Below are positions 34,287 to 44,671 of a stretch of DNA of 60,000 bases, in pieces. The notes beneath the pieces are model-generated. The model was not told the DNA's origin, did not search any database, and saw only the letters and a list, made by a program, of their open reading frames with translations. Each line of letters starts with the position of its first letter. Position 1 is the stretch's first letter. The DNA comes from Symsagittifera roscoffensis (taxonomy: Eukaryota > Xenacoelomorpha > Acoela > Convolutidae): assembly GCF_963678635.1 (NCBI RefSeq), contig NC_087067.1, positions 28,720,495 to 28,780,494 on the forward strand. The letters are read 5' to 3'. The position numbers and the translations under genes are program-made.

Positions 34287-35449
34287 GTGTATGATAATCC
34301 TGAGTATGGGTTAAAAAATGTGATGTAACCAATTGTCTTTTTGGTATATCTGTCGTATTTGTATATTACTTCAGTTGTTATAAATGGTGGTGGTAGTGAT
34401 TGAGCTGTTATATTTAGTGGGTTCAATGGGTAGGGATGTTGAGCAATGTTGTTTAGTTTAACCGTGATTTCAAATTTTAATTGTAGACTATTTTGTTGGA
34501 GTATTTGGATGTTATGATCACGAATGTCTTTGTGGATGTCTTGTCTATATTGTAGTCTATTGAGTGCCCAGTTGTGGAGTCGGTTACTTTCTGGGTGTTG
34601 TCCAAATAATGGTGGGGGTGCTGTGAATGTATTCCAGTCTAATCTTAGAGGAATATTTGTTGATGATTGTTCTCGATATCTAGCGTCGAGGTTATTTGGG
34701 AAATTTAAGTTAAAAGGCGTTGGTGAAATCTGGCTTATTGATGGTGTTGATGGTAGTGATAATGTTTCTGGTAGTGATGAGGATGTTGTTGTATCCGTAG
34801 AAATATCTATTGGATCATTGATTAAATTTGGTTCACCTTGTGTGAATGATTGTGTTGTCCAATATGGTAGTCGTGATGTTTGGTTTGTGGGGTTAAAGGG
34901 ATTTTCACGTATTTGTTCAGATGTTGGTGTTGAACCTAAGTAATCTGAGGGTAGGCTTGAGGTGCTACGTTGTGAAAAAAGCGTAGGGGTTTCTGGTAAT
35001 ATACCAATGGGGTTTTCTGGAGTACTTTGTGATGGGGATTGGGGTATATCAAAATGAACTCGGGGGGTTTGAAAATTTCTGTTTCGTCGAGGATGTATAA
35101 TTTGTCTATTTATTTCGACTGTATTTTGATTTTGACTAAGATTTCGTATTCTACTTAATTCTTGTGGTAGTGTTGGGTATAAGTTATATGTTGGTTCACT
35201 TAGAGGTGCTTGTCGTTGAACTGGTTCTAGTGGTTCAGATAAGCGAGCGTGTCGTTCTTCAAAGGTATATGGGTTATCTTGAAAAGAAATTCGTGTAGAT
35301 GTTTGGGGGTTTTGGGTAGTTGTAGCTGGTGTTGGGTTATCTTGGGATGATGTCGGTGAAGACTGACTGTGTGATTGTTGGTTAGCAATTTTTAATGGTT
35401 TTTGATATATTCTTTTAGTAAAAAAATTTATGATTATTGTAGTATTCTT
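34274..35449 (-). CDS. Pro/Ser/Thr/Gln-rich frame without ATG, 391 codons
   Basis: The sense frame is open from the TAG at 35450-35452 to the TAA at 34274-34276, which overlaps the first codons of env. It contains no in-frame ATG, so ATG-based ORF searches miss it. The translation is rich in Pro, Thr, Ser, Gln and Asn for about 270 residues (for example SSPTSSQDNPTPATT), then becomes more ordered (HNWALNRLQYRQDIHKDIRD). It overlaps the end of the small membrane ORF at a seven-T run (35420-35426). It is therefore probably expressed as its continuation, by slippage at that run or by a frame that an indel has since broken. No family recognised. Confidence 0.6.
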   Translation of the reverse strand, partial: KNTTIIINFFTKRIYQKPLKIANQQSHSQSSPTSSQDNPTPATTTQNPQTSTRISFQDNPYTFEERHARLSEPLEPVQRQAPLSEPTYNLYPTLPQELSRIRNLSQNQNTVEINRQIIHPRRNRNFQTPRVHFDIPQSPSQSTPENPIGILPETPTLFSQRSTSSLPSDYLGSTPTSEQIRENPFNPTNQTSRLPYWTTQSFTQGEPNLINDPIDISTDTTTSSSLPETLSLPSTPSISQISPTPFNLNFPNNLDARYREQSSTNIPLRLDWNTFTAPPPLFGQHPESNRLHNWALNRLQYRQDIHKDIRDHNIQILQQNSLQLKFEITVKLNNIAQHPYPLNPLNITAQSLPPPFITTEVIYKYDRYTKKTIGYITFFNPYSGLSYTCIF

Positions 35450-35603
35450 CTAGAAAAAGAATTAGAAGGATTGTTGCTAGGGCGAATGTGATGATTGCTT
35501 TCTTTATACATTTGTATATTGTCAAGATGAGGGATGATAGAAATGTTATAAAAATTACAAATAGTAAAAAAATATCTGTTCTACTAAAAATGGTTCGTAT
35601 CAT
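35415..35603 (-). CDS. Small membrane protein ORF, 62 aa
   Basis: ATG at 35603. Two strongly hydrophobic segments (residues about 10-29, IFLLFVIFITFLSSLILTIY, and about 36-50, AIITFALATILLILFL) are separated by a short basic loop KCIKK. It ends just after the seven-T run that links it to the downstream Pro/Ser/Thr-rich frame. It could be a stand-alone viroporin-like product or the membrane anchor of the longer protein. Both ideas are inference. Confidence 0.5.
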   Translation of the reverse strand: MIRTIFSRTDIFLLFVIFITFLSSLILTIYKCIKKAIITFALATILLILFLEEYYNNHKFFY

Positions 35604-36522
35604 TTAGATAAGTTTTGTGAATCGTACCTGTGGATATAGTCAATAGCTTTTGAAAGTTGGAGCTATAGTTCAAATATGGAATAGAAAATTTAAAAAATAT
35701 TGCAAAAAATGATCAAGATTATTACAAAAGTTTCAAAGGTATCAAAAAGAAATATGATTAAAAGTTTAAATATCGTTAAAAAGTTTATGAGAATGTTAAG
35801 AATTATGTTGACTGGTCGAGAGAAGAGCATTTAAGAAATGGCTTCTCGATCGATTATTTTTTGTTGTTTGAGGCAATTTTCAAGTGTGGTCGAATTATTT
35901 ATTGGTTTTTTGACAAGTGGGTTGAGTTTTGTGAAAAATTGTTGGGGGCAAATTTTATGGTGATCGGGAGGTCTTCTTTGTCTTTATTTTTATTTGTCAA
36001 GTGATCTGGGGTATTTTTGAGATTTTTATACTTTAGGCTAATTAAAATGGTCGTTCTTTTACTTTAGGCTTATTTAACATATTTGTTTGGGGGGTATTTG
36101 AGGTCTGAGTTGGGGAAATATTGTTGATCTTTGGGTTATTAGATAAGGGAGGGTTATGATATTATGGTGATATTTATTTTAGTTGTCAAGTTGGAATGGT
36201 TTCTTTATTTTTGACCTGGAGGTCGCAAAGTTATAGTTATAGATATGCCTGGAGTTTAATATCTTTCGTCTAGTTGGTTTGTGTTAGAGTTATAGAAGGT
36301 GACGGATTGGATGAATCCTATTGGCTAATTTTGAACTAGAATCGTTGCGTGTCTGTCAGCATGTTATTTTGAAAAATGAAAGTTCAAAATATTTCAGAGG
36401 TGCAAAGATTATTAAATATAAAATTAAAGCTGTTTTTGAAATTCAACTTTCTTTAATATTTTAGATTGTGGGATGAATGTTTTATAGTTCTTGCGTGGTT
36501 GATTTCTAAGTCGTGATGACTC
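35604..36522 (-). other. Spacer between integrase and membrane ORF
   Basis: About 0.9 kb without a sense ORF. It is unusual to find a long non-coding gap here; it may hold splice signals for downstream genes. I see no single convincing acceptor. Confidence 0.4.
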
Positions 36523-38084
36523 TCAATGTTCTGATTTGTCGATTTGTTCTTGGGGTATAATTTTTTCTGTCATTTTTCTATTTTTTCTTTCTTTTTGATG
36601 TATTTTTTGATCTAGCTTTTTTGTATTGTTTTTCGTTGTAGTTGAGTTTTTATTTTGGTTTTCGAGGTGAATGTCATGTTGTTCTTTTGTTTCATTTTCC
36701 GTATAGGGGTTATTTTGAATAACTTTTAAACCTGTGAAAGAATATAATTGAGTTAGTTCGCGTAGTGCGTATTCTTTTGGGTAATAAGGTAATAGATTGT
36801 TTCGATGCTGAATAATTTCTTTTTGGTCTGAGTCGGTGATTTTATATGTCACGTCAGTGGGTTTGGCAATTATTTGGTATGGTCCTTTATGAAGGGGTTG
36901 TAATTTTTTAGAAATTCCTTTTTGAGTGTTAAAATTAGGTATTAAAACAAATGTTCCAATTTTTAAATCGGAGGCTGGTGTAAAGCGTGAATTTATTTGT
37001 TCATTAATGTTTTGTCTTTGTAACAACTTTTTTGTTACTTTTTGGTAAATTTCATTGTGTTTTTTATCTCTATTTAAAATCCATTCGGTGTGTGTACCGG
37101 AGGCTAATTTAAGAATTTGTGGGTGATGAAAATGATCTCCATCATGTGTGTGTAAAGGTAGGTTATAACAAATTGAGTCTTTATTCGGTTGACAATGACT
37201 TTGTGCATTTTTATGAGAGTTTGCTGTAAACATAATTGGTTTGCGTGGCTTTTGATTAAAAACCATTTCATATGGTGACATTCCTAGAGTTGTCGTGATT
37301 TGTGAATTATATGCTAAGGGAAATAGTTTTACATCTGCTGACCATTCGGTGTATCTTGTATCATTTCCATTGATGATACATCTAAGATATTCTTGTAGTG
37401 AACGGTTCATACCTTCGACTAAGCCGTTTGTCCAAGGTGCGTGAGATGTACGTGGTTTGTGTTTGATGTTATATAAATGACATAGTGTGATGATTTCATT
37501 ATTTATGAATTCTGTACCGTTGTCTGTAACTAAAATTTCTGGTAGTCCGAATTTGGCTATCCAGTGTTCATAAAGTGTTGTGTAAGTGTAATAAGCATTA
37601 CAATGTGGTACTGGGTTAAGTGCTACATAATGTGTAAATGCGTCAACAATTACCATAATGTAGGAGTTTCCTTCGGATGATGGTGAAATTGGTCCTTTTG
37701 TATCAAATGAAATACGGTGGTTAAAGTACAAACTTTGTCCTTTAAAATCTTGTTTTTGTGATATTTGTTTTTGATTTGGATAAGGTTTATTTAGCTGACA
37801 TACTATACAATCATTGCATAGTACTTTTATCCAAATTGGTGCATTTGGGAAATAAAAGTTTTGTATGAAATTTGAATATGTTTTCTCTGATCCAGAGTGT
37901 CCTTTAATGTTTTGTGTATGTGAAATATTAAAAGCTATGAGAATCATACTTAAAGGGAGACAGGGAACTGTAGATTCATTTAATTGGTATTATAGAAGGT
38001 CTGTGTTTTCATTAATTGTTTTATTATTAAATTTTCGAAAATATCGGAGGAGTGTTTTATTTCCTAAAATTGTTGTATCTGCCT
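36523..38084 (-). pseudogene. Integrase
   Basis: The main ORF is 37947-36523 (474 codons); its frame extends upstream to about 38090 but contains a TAA there, and it is out of frame with RNase H. The zinc-binding HHCC is at residues about 10, 17, 47 and 50 (HTQNIKGH, CNDCIVC). The catalytic triad is D82 (RISFDTKG), D142 (VTDNGTEF) and E178 (NGLVEGMN), with the classic 35-residue D-E spacing. A GPY/F-like module (LHKGPYQII) near 353-361 is followed by a Lys/Asn-rich tail of about 90 residues with no chromodomain. The GPY/F module and motif order place it in Ty3/Gypsy (Metaviridae). Confidence 0.9.
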
Positions 38085-39250
38085 TTACGTCTTAGTTTTA
38101 TATTTGTGCCATGATTTTAGTTGTCTAATTACTGGGTCAAGATTTTGATATTGTTTCAAGGTATTAATTGTAATTTTATCTGTTGGGGGGAGAAAAATGT
38201 TTTCAATTTCTAATTTAGATAAAGGAATTGTATCAAGTGGGTCATGGAGGTCAAAAACTTGATTTATTGTGTATTTTGAATCGTTTGTTTGTGGTCCTGA
38301 TAAATTTATTTTATCAGTTAGATTTTCTTTTTCAATTAACGGAAAAAGGTCTTTTTTATGCGAGTGTTGTTTTACTCTTTTTTGTTGGGTGTTGCTTTTT
38401 ATCCATTGTGAATATGGAATTGGTTTGAAAGTTGATGTTCCAAGTAGATCAACTTCGTAGTGGTTATTTTGGCAATCTAAATAAAGTGGGAAGTGTTGTA
38501 GATTATTTATCTGTGATCGTTCAACGTCAGTTTTTACTGCATATTTGCATTCTATTCGGGGTGATGTTTCGTTTTCTGCAAGGTAAAATTTTATATTTTT
38601 GGGTATTTCAACTGTAGTTTTACGTGTAAGTAATTCAGGTGGTGTATTTCGACTTAATGTGTCTGGTAATGCAAGATTCTTTCCTGCTGTCCAAACTATA
38701 TGTAAGTTTGGGAATTTCATTAGAATTAATTGAAATCTATAAACTCGGTGATTTGGATTGGATTTTTGTGTAAAGAGAAAAATGATTGGTTTGTGATCTG
38801 TGAATAGAACTGTTGGATGTTTTGATCCAAGTATCAGAAATTCATATTCTGTAAGTGTATAGATTATGACTGTACATTCTCTCATTAGAGTTGAGAGTCG
38901 TAGCTCTGCTTGAGTGAATAATCGAGAATTTGCTGATATAAGATTCATTTTGTTTGTAACATTGTGTGATTGTAATAATGCTGCGCCGATGCCAAAATTC
39001 GAAGCATCGCACATTGCATAGAATGGTTGATTTGGATCTGGAATTGTATTCGAATTTGTTCAGTTAAGAGTTTTTTAATTTCTTCAAATCGTGCTTGGTG
39101 TTCTGTGTTCCATTCAAAATTATTTTGTTGTCTAAGTATATTATAGAATGATCTTAAGTATAATTGCATTTTATAGACGTATTTGCTTAAAAAATTTAAC
39201 ATTCCAAGGAATTCTTGGATTTTCGTTTTGTTTGTTGGTGGTTGAAGCTT
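38085..39250 (-). pseudogene. RT connection domain and RNase H
   Basis: The segment 39250-38945 continues the RT frame (QEFLGMLNFLSKYV, then NFEWNTEHQARFEEIKKLL), as in Ty3 elements. A one-base frame change near 39,045 then shifts reading to the ORF 39014-38085. That ORF has RNase H motifs: MCDASNFGIGAALL (Asp), the helix with RECTVIIYTL (Glu), FTDHKPIIFL (Asp) and LPDTLSRN (Asp). A Ser/Lys/Pro-rich linker follows before integrase. A second one-base frame change separates it from integrase near 38,090. Confidence 0.85.
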
Positions 39251-40096
39251 CTAAATAGCATCAATGCGTGATTTTAATGGAGTGATTGTTTTTCTTTCTA
39301 TATTGTGTCCTAAGAATTTAACTCGTGTTAAAAAGAAGTGTGACTTATCGGGGGCGGCCTTCAGATTTTCGTTCTGAAGTATTTTGTGATAGTGTTCTAA
39401 AACATTGAACATTTCTTCTTTTGTCTGTGATTGCATAAAAACATCGTCTAAATAGGTGATTGCGTTTTTCTTGAGTATTAGTGGTCTAAAAATTTTGCTC
39501 ATAAAAGCTGAAAATGCTGCCGGTCCTATGGATATTCCATAGAATAGGCGGTTGAATTCATATTGTTGATTTCCAATAACAAATTGTGTTAAGCGTCGCG
39601 ATTGTTCATCTAGTGGAATTTGATTGTATGCATTATTCATGTCTGCGGTTGTAAAGTATTTTCCGTTCATTTTTGTTAAAATAACTTGTATTGGTTCAAT
39701 AGGCCAATTGCATTTTGCTTCGTCTATTAGTGAATTAAGATATCTAGCGTCTAGAACTATTTTTAATGATTCTCCTTTTGCTAGGATGATAACAGGGTTG
39801 ATAAATGTGTTACCTTTTGGTTGTTCTTCTTTGTTTACCGGTGAGATAATTTTGTATTGTTCTAAAATATCGAGTAATCTGTTCACTTTATCGTGTAAAT
39901 GAATTGGTACTTTACTTGCTCTTTGTTTTTTGAAAACTGCGTCAGGTTTTAATGGGAGATGTAGTGATGAACTGATTTTGCCAACATCAAATTTGGATGT
40001 TGCATAGACTGATGAATATTTTATTAGCTGTTTGGCTAACTTATCAAATTCGTCTTGTGTTATTTGTGAATGTTGGAAGTTAAACATTGTTAAAAA
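39251..40096 (-). pseudogene. Reverse transcriptase
   Basis: ORF 40087-39251 (278 codons). RT motifs in order: KIVLDARYLNSLI (about 109-121), FTTADMNNAYNQIPL with catalytic D149, FNRLFYGISIGPAAF (about 178-192), and YLDD at 212-215 with the second and third Asp. FFLTRVKFLGHNI follows, as in Gypsy RTs. It is bounded by in-frame stops: TAA at 40097-40099 on the protease side and TAG at 39251-39253 on the RNase H side, and the frame remains open beyond both. Confidence 0.92.
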
Positions 40097-41053
40097 TTAC
40101 TGTTGATCCTCTGTATAGTTATTTATGTTGAATGTAGGTTTGAAATATGGGGTTTTTGTGAAATAATCTGTATTTCTTTTTTCATTACTTATAATATTAT
40201 TTATGGATAATTCTTCATTAAGAATTGTGGATTGACAAATATCTAATAATTGGAGTATATTATTTACGCGGTATGCTTTTTCATGTATTGGTGATATCGT
40301 AGCGTTGGTTTCGCAATATCCTAAAAATCCTAAAGGTAATGTTACTTGATACGGTGTATTGTTGTATACATGTAACGAAATAATATCTGAATTCGAGTTT
40401 TTCAAATATTTTATGGATGAAATTGTGATTTTGAAAAACTTATGGATAGGTTTGAATTCAAAGTCTGACATATAGAGTTGTTGTTTATTTTGATTTTTAT
40501 CATATTGGTGAACTTGTTTTATTGAAAAATTATATATGTTTCCTGATAGTGGTTTCAGGTGTTTTCTTTGTTGGTTATATATTGGATAAAATTTTGAAAA
40601 GAATGGTGGTTGTTTATTTAATCTTTGAAAAAATGTTAGGGATGTGTCTTTTGTTTTTGTGTATTTATCTTTGATTAGTATTTTACTATTCAAGATGTTG
40701 ATTGTTGGTATATATTTAGAGATAAATGGTATTCCAATGATATTGTATTTAATATCAGTGATATGAAATATTTGTTTAAATGGTTTATTTAAACTTTTAT
40801 TTCGCTCTATTGTTCTTGTGGGGAGAAGAAATAATTGAACTTTTCCATAGTTTACCAATGTTGATCCTTGTGCTGTTGCTAGTTTACCGGAGGTTGCAAG
40901 AGGTGTTAATTTTGGGTGTAATGTTTTTATCTCATTCCATGTGGGAATGTTTATTATGTTTGATTCTGCTCCTGAATCAATTAAAAAATCAATTTCAAGA
41001 TCTGGTGGTTGAAATTCTTTGTTTCTTGGACTTTTTAAAAGAAATGGTATTGT
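40097..41053 (-). pseudogene. Aspartic protease domain and linker
   Basis: In the same frame as gag and RT. A retroviral-type active-site motif (FLIDSGAESNII) occurs near 41,000. A later block, DIKYNIIGIPFISKY, matches the conserved 'ilG.dfl' segment of retropepsins. The remaining ~170 residues up to the RT are a poorly conserved linker. It is separated from upstream sequence by TGA at 41054-41056 and from RT by TAA at 40097-40099. The ORF start at 40858 is internal to the domain and has no meaning as an initiation site. Confidence 0.8.
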
Positions 41054-41875
41054 TCAAATTTTTTCTTTGGGTTGTTCTTTTTGTATATTTTGATAGATGT
41101 GATTTGTATTCAAGCATTTTGTTTTGTCATTTTCATTGGATTTATTTACAGTGTTGATTTCGTTAGTTTCTTGTGCCGTTTGTGTAGTATGGATGGGTTC
41201 AATATAATAATTGTGAAGGAGTTCTAATTGATTTTCAAATATATGTGATGAAAAAGGTTGTTCATATATAATAGGTTCGTAGTCATTTTCGACTGCTATC
41301 ATATTGATGGAGATAGTGTTTTCTGTATCACTTTCTGAATCTGATGATCCACAGTTTATTTGATTTAATTGTAGTTCGTCATTTACTGTGTCATCAATAC
41401 CTGGGGGGTCTGATGTTGTTTCTGGATTTGATTGTACTTGATTAATATGTCTTTGATGTTTAGGTGTACTACTTCTGTGGCGATTGTTAGAATTATTATA
41501 ATGGTTATTATTTCTGTGTGGTGATTGGGAATAATTTCTATAACGATTATTATAACTTGAATGTCGATTTTGTGAATTGTTTCGTGATCGGTTTTGATAA
41601 TTATTGTTTGATCTGTGATGATTTGATCTGTTATATGAGTTATTTCTGGATCGATTGTTTGGGTAATTCTGATTACGATTGTTTGAATAACTTCTATTGC
41701 GATTATTTGAATAGTTTCTATTTCTATTATATGATGAGTTTCGTGATTGATTGTTTGGATAGTATTTATTCCTTGATTGGGAATTAGATCTAGAAACAAA
41801 TTGTTTTGTATTTGAATTTGATCTGGAGTAGATATTTCGACTATTTGGTCTATTGTAATGATTTTGTGAAGAATT
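41054..41875 (-). pseudogene. Arg/Asn/Ser-rich gag tail and gag-pro linker
   Basis: In the gag frame the sequence stays open from the stop at 41876 to the TGA at 41054. It encodes about 120 residues of Asn/Arg/Ser/Tyr repeats (units like NYSNNRNRSYSNNRNQ), a likely nucleic-acid-binding tail, then an acidic Ser/Asp/Glu stretch (SDSESDTENT) before the protease. A 203-codon frame over the same DNA (41383-41994) is an out-of-frame shadow of this repeat. Confidence 0.7.
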
Positions 41876-42883
41876 TTATGTATTTCTTCGTTCTGGTGAT
41901 CTTCCTCTATAACTTGAGTTATATGGTGATTGATTTCTCGTGTAATTGGTATTGTTCGGAAGTGGTTTTCCTGAACTGTTGTTGCTGTAAACATTTTTGT
42001 TTGGTAGATTTTGATCTTTCTTCATGTATTGATAGAATGATTTATTTGGTTCTTTATATTTTTGAGGTTTGTTTTGGTTATCCTGTTGTTTTTGTCTACA
42101 TTCAGAAATACTATGTCCGTATCGTCGGCAATAATTACACCATTTTTTGAAAGATGGTTTGCCTTTAAAGTTTGGGTGTTTTTCATAAATATTGAGTATT
42201 TCAGTGATTTTTTCAACGAGGTCTGTATCTGATTCCTGTATATTGTTGATATTTGTGGTATTTGTTTCAATTCGATTAACATATTGTAATTCCAGATTTT
42301 CTGTTTCTTCAAGTCTCATTGTGATTTCCGCTTGCTCTAGTTTGTCTACTAGTTTTCGAAAATCGAAATCGGGCTCTCGAATTGAGGAGGGATGGGATGC
42401 TCTCTTTTTTATTGCTATTTTCCTTAATTGAGGTGTTAAGGTCATCATTAAGATTTCTGTCATTTTTGTGTTTTTATAGTCGTGTGTATTTAATGAATAT
42501 GCTTTTCGAACTAGTGTTTTGATACGTACTGCTAGTTGTTTGATGGTTTCATTTGGTAATCTGCGAATTTCATTACATAAAACTCTTTGTTGTTGTTTAT
42601 TTCTCTCGGAGTCAAACATTTTTGAAAATTCTTGTGTAAATCTTTTCCAATTTGATTTTATTTCTAGGGGCAATACTGAAAACCATTTTTGGGCTGCGCC
42701 CTCTAAGTTTGTCTGTATCAACGCTGTGCGTCGATGTATCCAATTTTGATGTAGTGGCGTATTAATTGGTTCAGGTCCTATATTTAAAATTAAATTTGCT
42801 GTTACTGCATTTAAATAATCTTCTACAGAATATTCAGGGTCTGTTCCTGTGAATACCATTAATGGTTTGTTTGATGTTATTGA
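41876..42883 (-). pseudogene. gag: gag, capsid and nucleocapsid part
   Basis: ORF 42859-41876 (327 codons), in frame with the upstream gag segment across a single TAA. The N-terminal half is a retrotransposon gag/capsid domain: MVFTGTDPEYSVEDYLNAV, then GAAQKWFSVLPLEIKSNWKRF, then IRRLPNETIKQLAVRIKTLV. A zinc knuckle CNYCRRYGHSISEC (C-X2-C-X4-H-X4-C) lies near residue 240. A Gln/Asn/Lys-rich stretch follows. The frame continues past the TAA at 41876-41878. Confidence 0.9.
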
Positions 42884-44671
42884 TTATCCACCCATAAGGT
42901 ATGGATTCATTGTCATTTGTAATGATTCTGCGGCATTTGGCATTTGTGAAAAATTTGAAAGTTGATTTTTTGTTATTTCGTGTTGTTGAAGGTAATATGG
43001 GAGTGGTATTTCATTTTGCATTTGTGTTGGTTGATACGAGTGTGTAATCATTGGGTTTTGTGGCTGAATTGGTTGAAAAGATTGTGTATTAATTGGGTTT
43101 TGCATTTGTATTGGTTGTTGATTTTGTGTATCTATTGGATGTGGAGAAAAAATTCTATGATATGTATGTGGTTTCTGCACTCTTTGTCCACGATATTCTT
43201 GAGTATATGGTGCAAATATATCTGGTTGTAAATAATCATCATCAGAGGATAGATAATCCGTTTGATGAGGTGCTTGTTTTTTATTTTTATTCTGTTGAAA
43301 GAATGGGTAATTTTCACTACGATCCTGTGGAGGATGTGAATTAGTTTGAAAATTTACTGAGTTGGTTGTTGCCATTGGGTTATCCCAATATTGAGATCTT
43401 ATCTGATTATGATTATTTTTTCGTGGGGGATAGTTTGTTTTTGATGAATGTGCGTAATTATAATTGTGTTCCGCAAAAGTGTTTCTTGTGAACGTTCTGC
43501 GTGTTTTTGACGGTATTGTCATGGGTCTATATGTTTGATAATCCATTTGCGAATATTTTGGAGCAACCGAAGGTTTAACGGTTGATTGTAAGGTTACCTG
43601 TGCTAGTGAAGTGTTTGTATTTCTTGGTGTTGTTAAATTTGGACGTATCGGTGAAATACTTTGTTGTGTAGTTGTTGTTGTTTGGACGATTTCTTCATTT
43701 ATGAAGTGTGATGGTGTTTGAATATCTTGTTGAGTGAGATTCCTAGTTCCATTAAGGTTTTCATTGTGTATGACGGTCGAATTTAAACTGTTATTTCGCG
43801 TATCAGGTAAAAATGTATTGTAGTTTAATGGTGTTGCATCAATGGTTAATGGTACTACTCTTACATAATCTCTTGCATAAGATATTGTACTTATTGCTTG
43901 ACTTGAGATTGAGTGTGGGATATTTATGAATGCATAATGAGACCATTCGGGGTCCCAAACGTAGTCTGACTGTTCTGTGATGGCGGTATCATCGTTTGAA
44001 TTTTGAGGTCTGAAATTTTTTCTTGCTTGTGAAATTAAATCTATATTATGTGTGAAATAATCTATTATAAACCATGCCAAAATTTTTTGTAAGTCATGTT
44101 TTGTATGTTGTGAAACTTCATCTTTAGTGAAATTTTCTTTAATTATATGTAGGAAAGTTGAAAATAGTGTGATTTCATGTCGTACCCTTATATGTTTGGA
44201 TGTCTCTGTCGGTGAGACATTTGAGATTGGGGTTTCGTTTTCTAATATTGAAATATAACTATATATTATTGCAAAAACATCATTAGTAAATATGGAGTTT
44301 GCTCTTTGTGAGTTATGATATTGTATGCTTTTTACATATTCTAAGAATACTTTTGAAAATTCTAAGTCAAGATCGTCTGTTTGAATTACATATCTGCGGT
44401 GATTCGGGTTTGGTGTACTGAATTCTATGGTGTAGATTCCGTATTGTTGTGGTAAATTACATATATTTTTCAGATAGTGATCAAAAATTTGTCTTTTGAT
44501 TTTTACATCTGCGAACTCTGCTTTACATGGGCTGATTCCGGGTTCAAACAAATTTCGGAGGAAATTCTTGCAAAGATCATGTTGTCCTCTATTATCGGGT
44601 GCATCTACGAGGAAGGGGTAGATATCGTCATCATCTGGACTATCTTCACTTGGAGTGTGTGTTTGGCTCAT
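42884..44671 (-). CDS. gag: gag, N-terminal part, 595 aa
   Basis: ATG at 44671 begins an acidic N-terminus (SEDSPDDDD) and an alpha-helical domain of about 240 residues with no known match (KILAWFIIDYFTHNIDLIS near 203-221). About 350 residues rich in Pro, Gln, Asn and Thr follow, with imperfect repeats near the C-terminus (variants of QPIQMQNPINTQ, at least four copies). It is far longer than the usual matrix region of Gypsy gag. Only a TAA (42884-42886) and eight codons separate it from the capsid ORF in the same frame. The gag remnant at 13431-14640 is homologous to this part. Confidence 0.75.
   Translation of the reverse strand: MSQTHTPSEDSPDDDDIYPFLVDAPDNRGQHDLCKNFLRNLFEPGISPCKAEFADVKIKRQIFDHYLKNICNLPQQYGIYTIEFSTPNPNHRRYVIQTDDLDLEFSKVFLEYVKSIQYHNSQRANSIFTNDVFAIIYSYISILENETPISNVSPTETSKHIRVRHEITLFSTFLHIIKENFTKDEVSQHTKHDLQKILAWFIIDYFTHNIDLISQARKNFRPQNSNDDTAITEQSDYVWDPEWSHYAFINIPHSISSQAISTISYARDYVRVVPLTIDATPLNYNTFLPDTRNNSLNSTVIHNENLNGTRNLTQQDIQTPSHFINEEIVQTTTTTQQSISPIRPNLTTPRNTNTSLAQVTLQSTVKPSVAPKYSQMDYQTYRPMTIPSKTRRTFTRNTFAEHNYNYAHSSKTNYPPRKNNHNQIRSQYWDNPMATTNSVNFQTNSHPPQDRSENYPFFQQNKNKKQAPHQTDYLSSDDDYLQPDIFAPYTQEYRGQRVQKPHTYHRIFSPHPIDTQNQQPIQMQNPINTQSFQPIQPQNPMITHSYQPTQMQNEIPLPYYLQQHEITKNQLSNFSQMPNAAESLQMTMNPYLMGG

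Noticed and set aside
31801-34943. Several 65-139-codon plus-strand frames
   Set aside because: Shadows of env, the post-env gene and the Pro/Ser/Thr-rich frame.
41383-41994. 203-codon Ile/Thr-rich frame in the element
   Set aside because: Out-of-frame reading of the Asn/Arg/Ser repeat at the end of gag; the gag frame itself is open through this region.
39251-42886. A variant genetic code reading TAA/TAG as Gln
   Set aside because: Receptor, env segments and other frames end normally at TAA/TGA, and frameshifts in pol and env point to simple decay.
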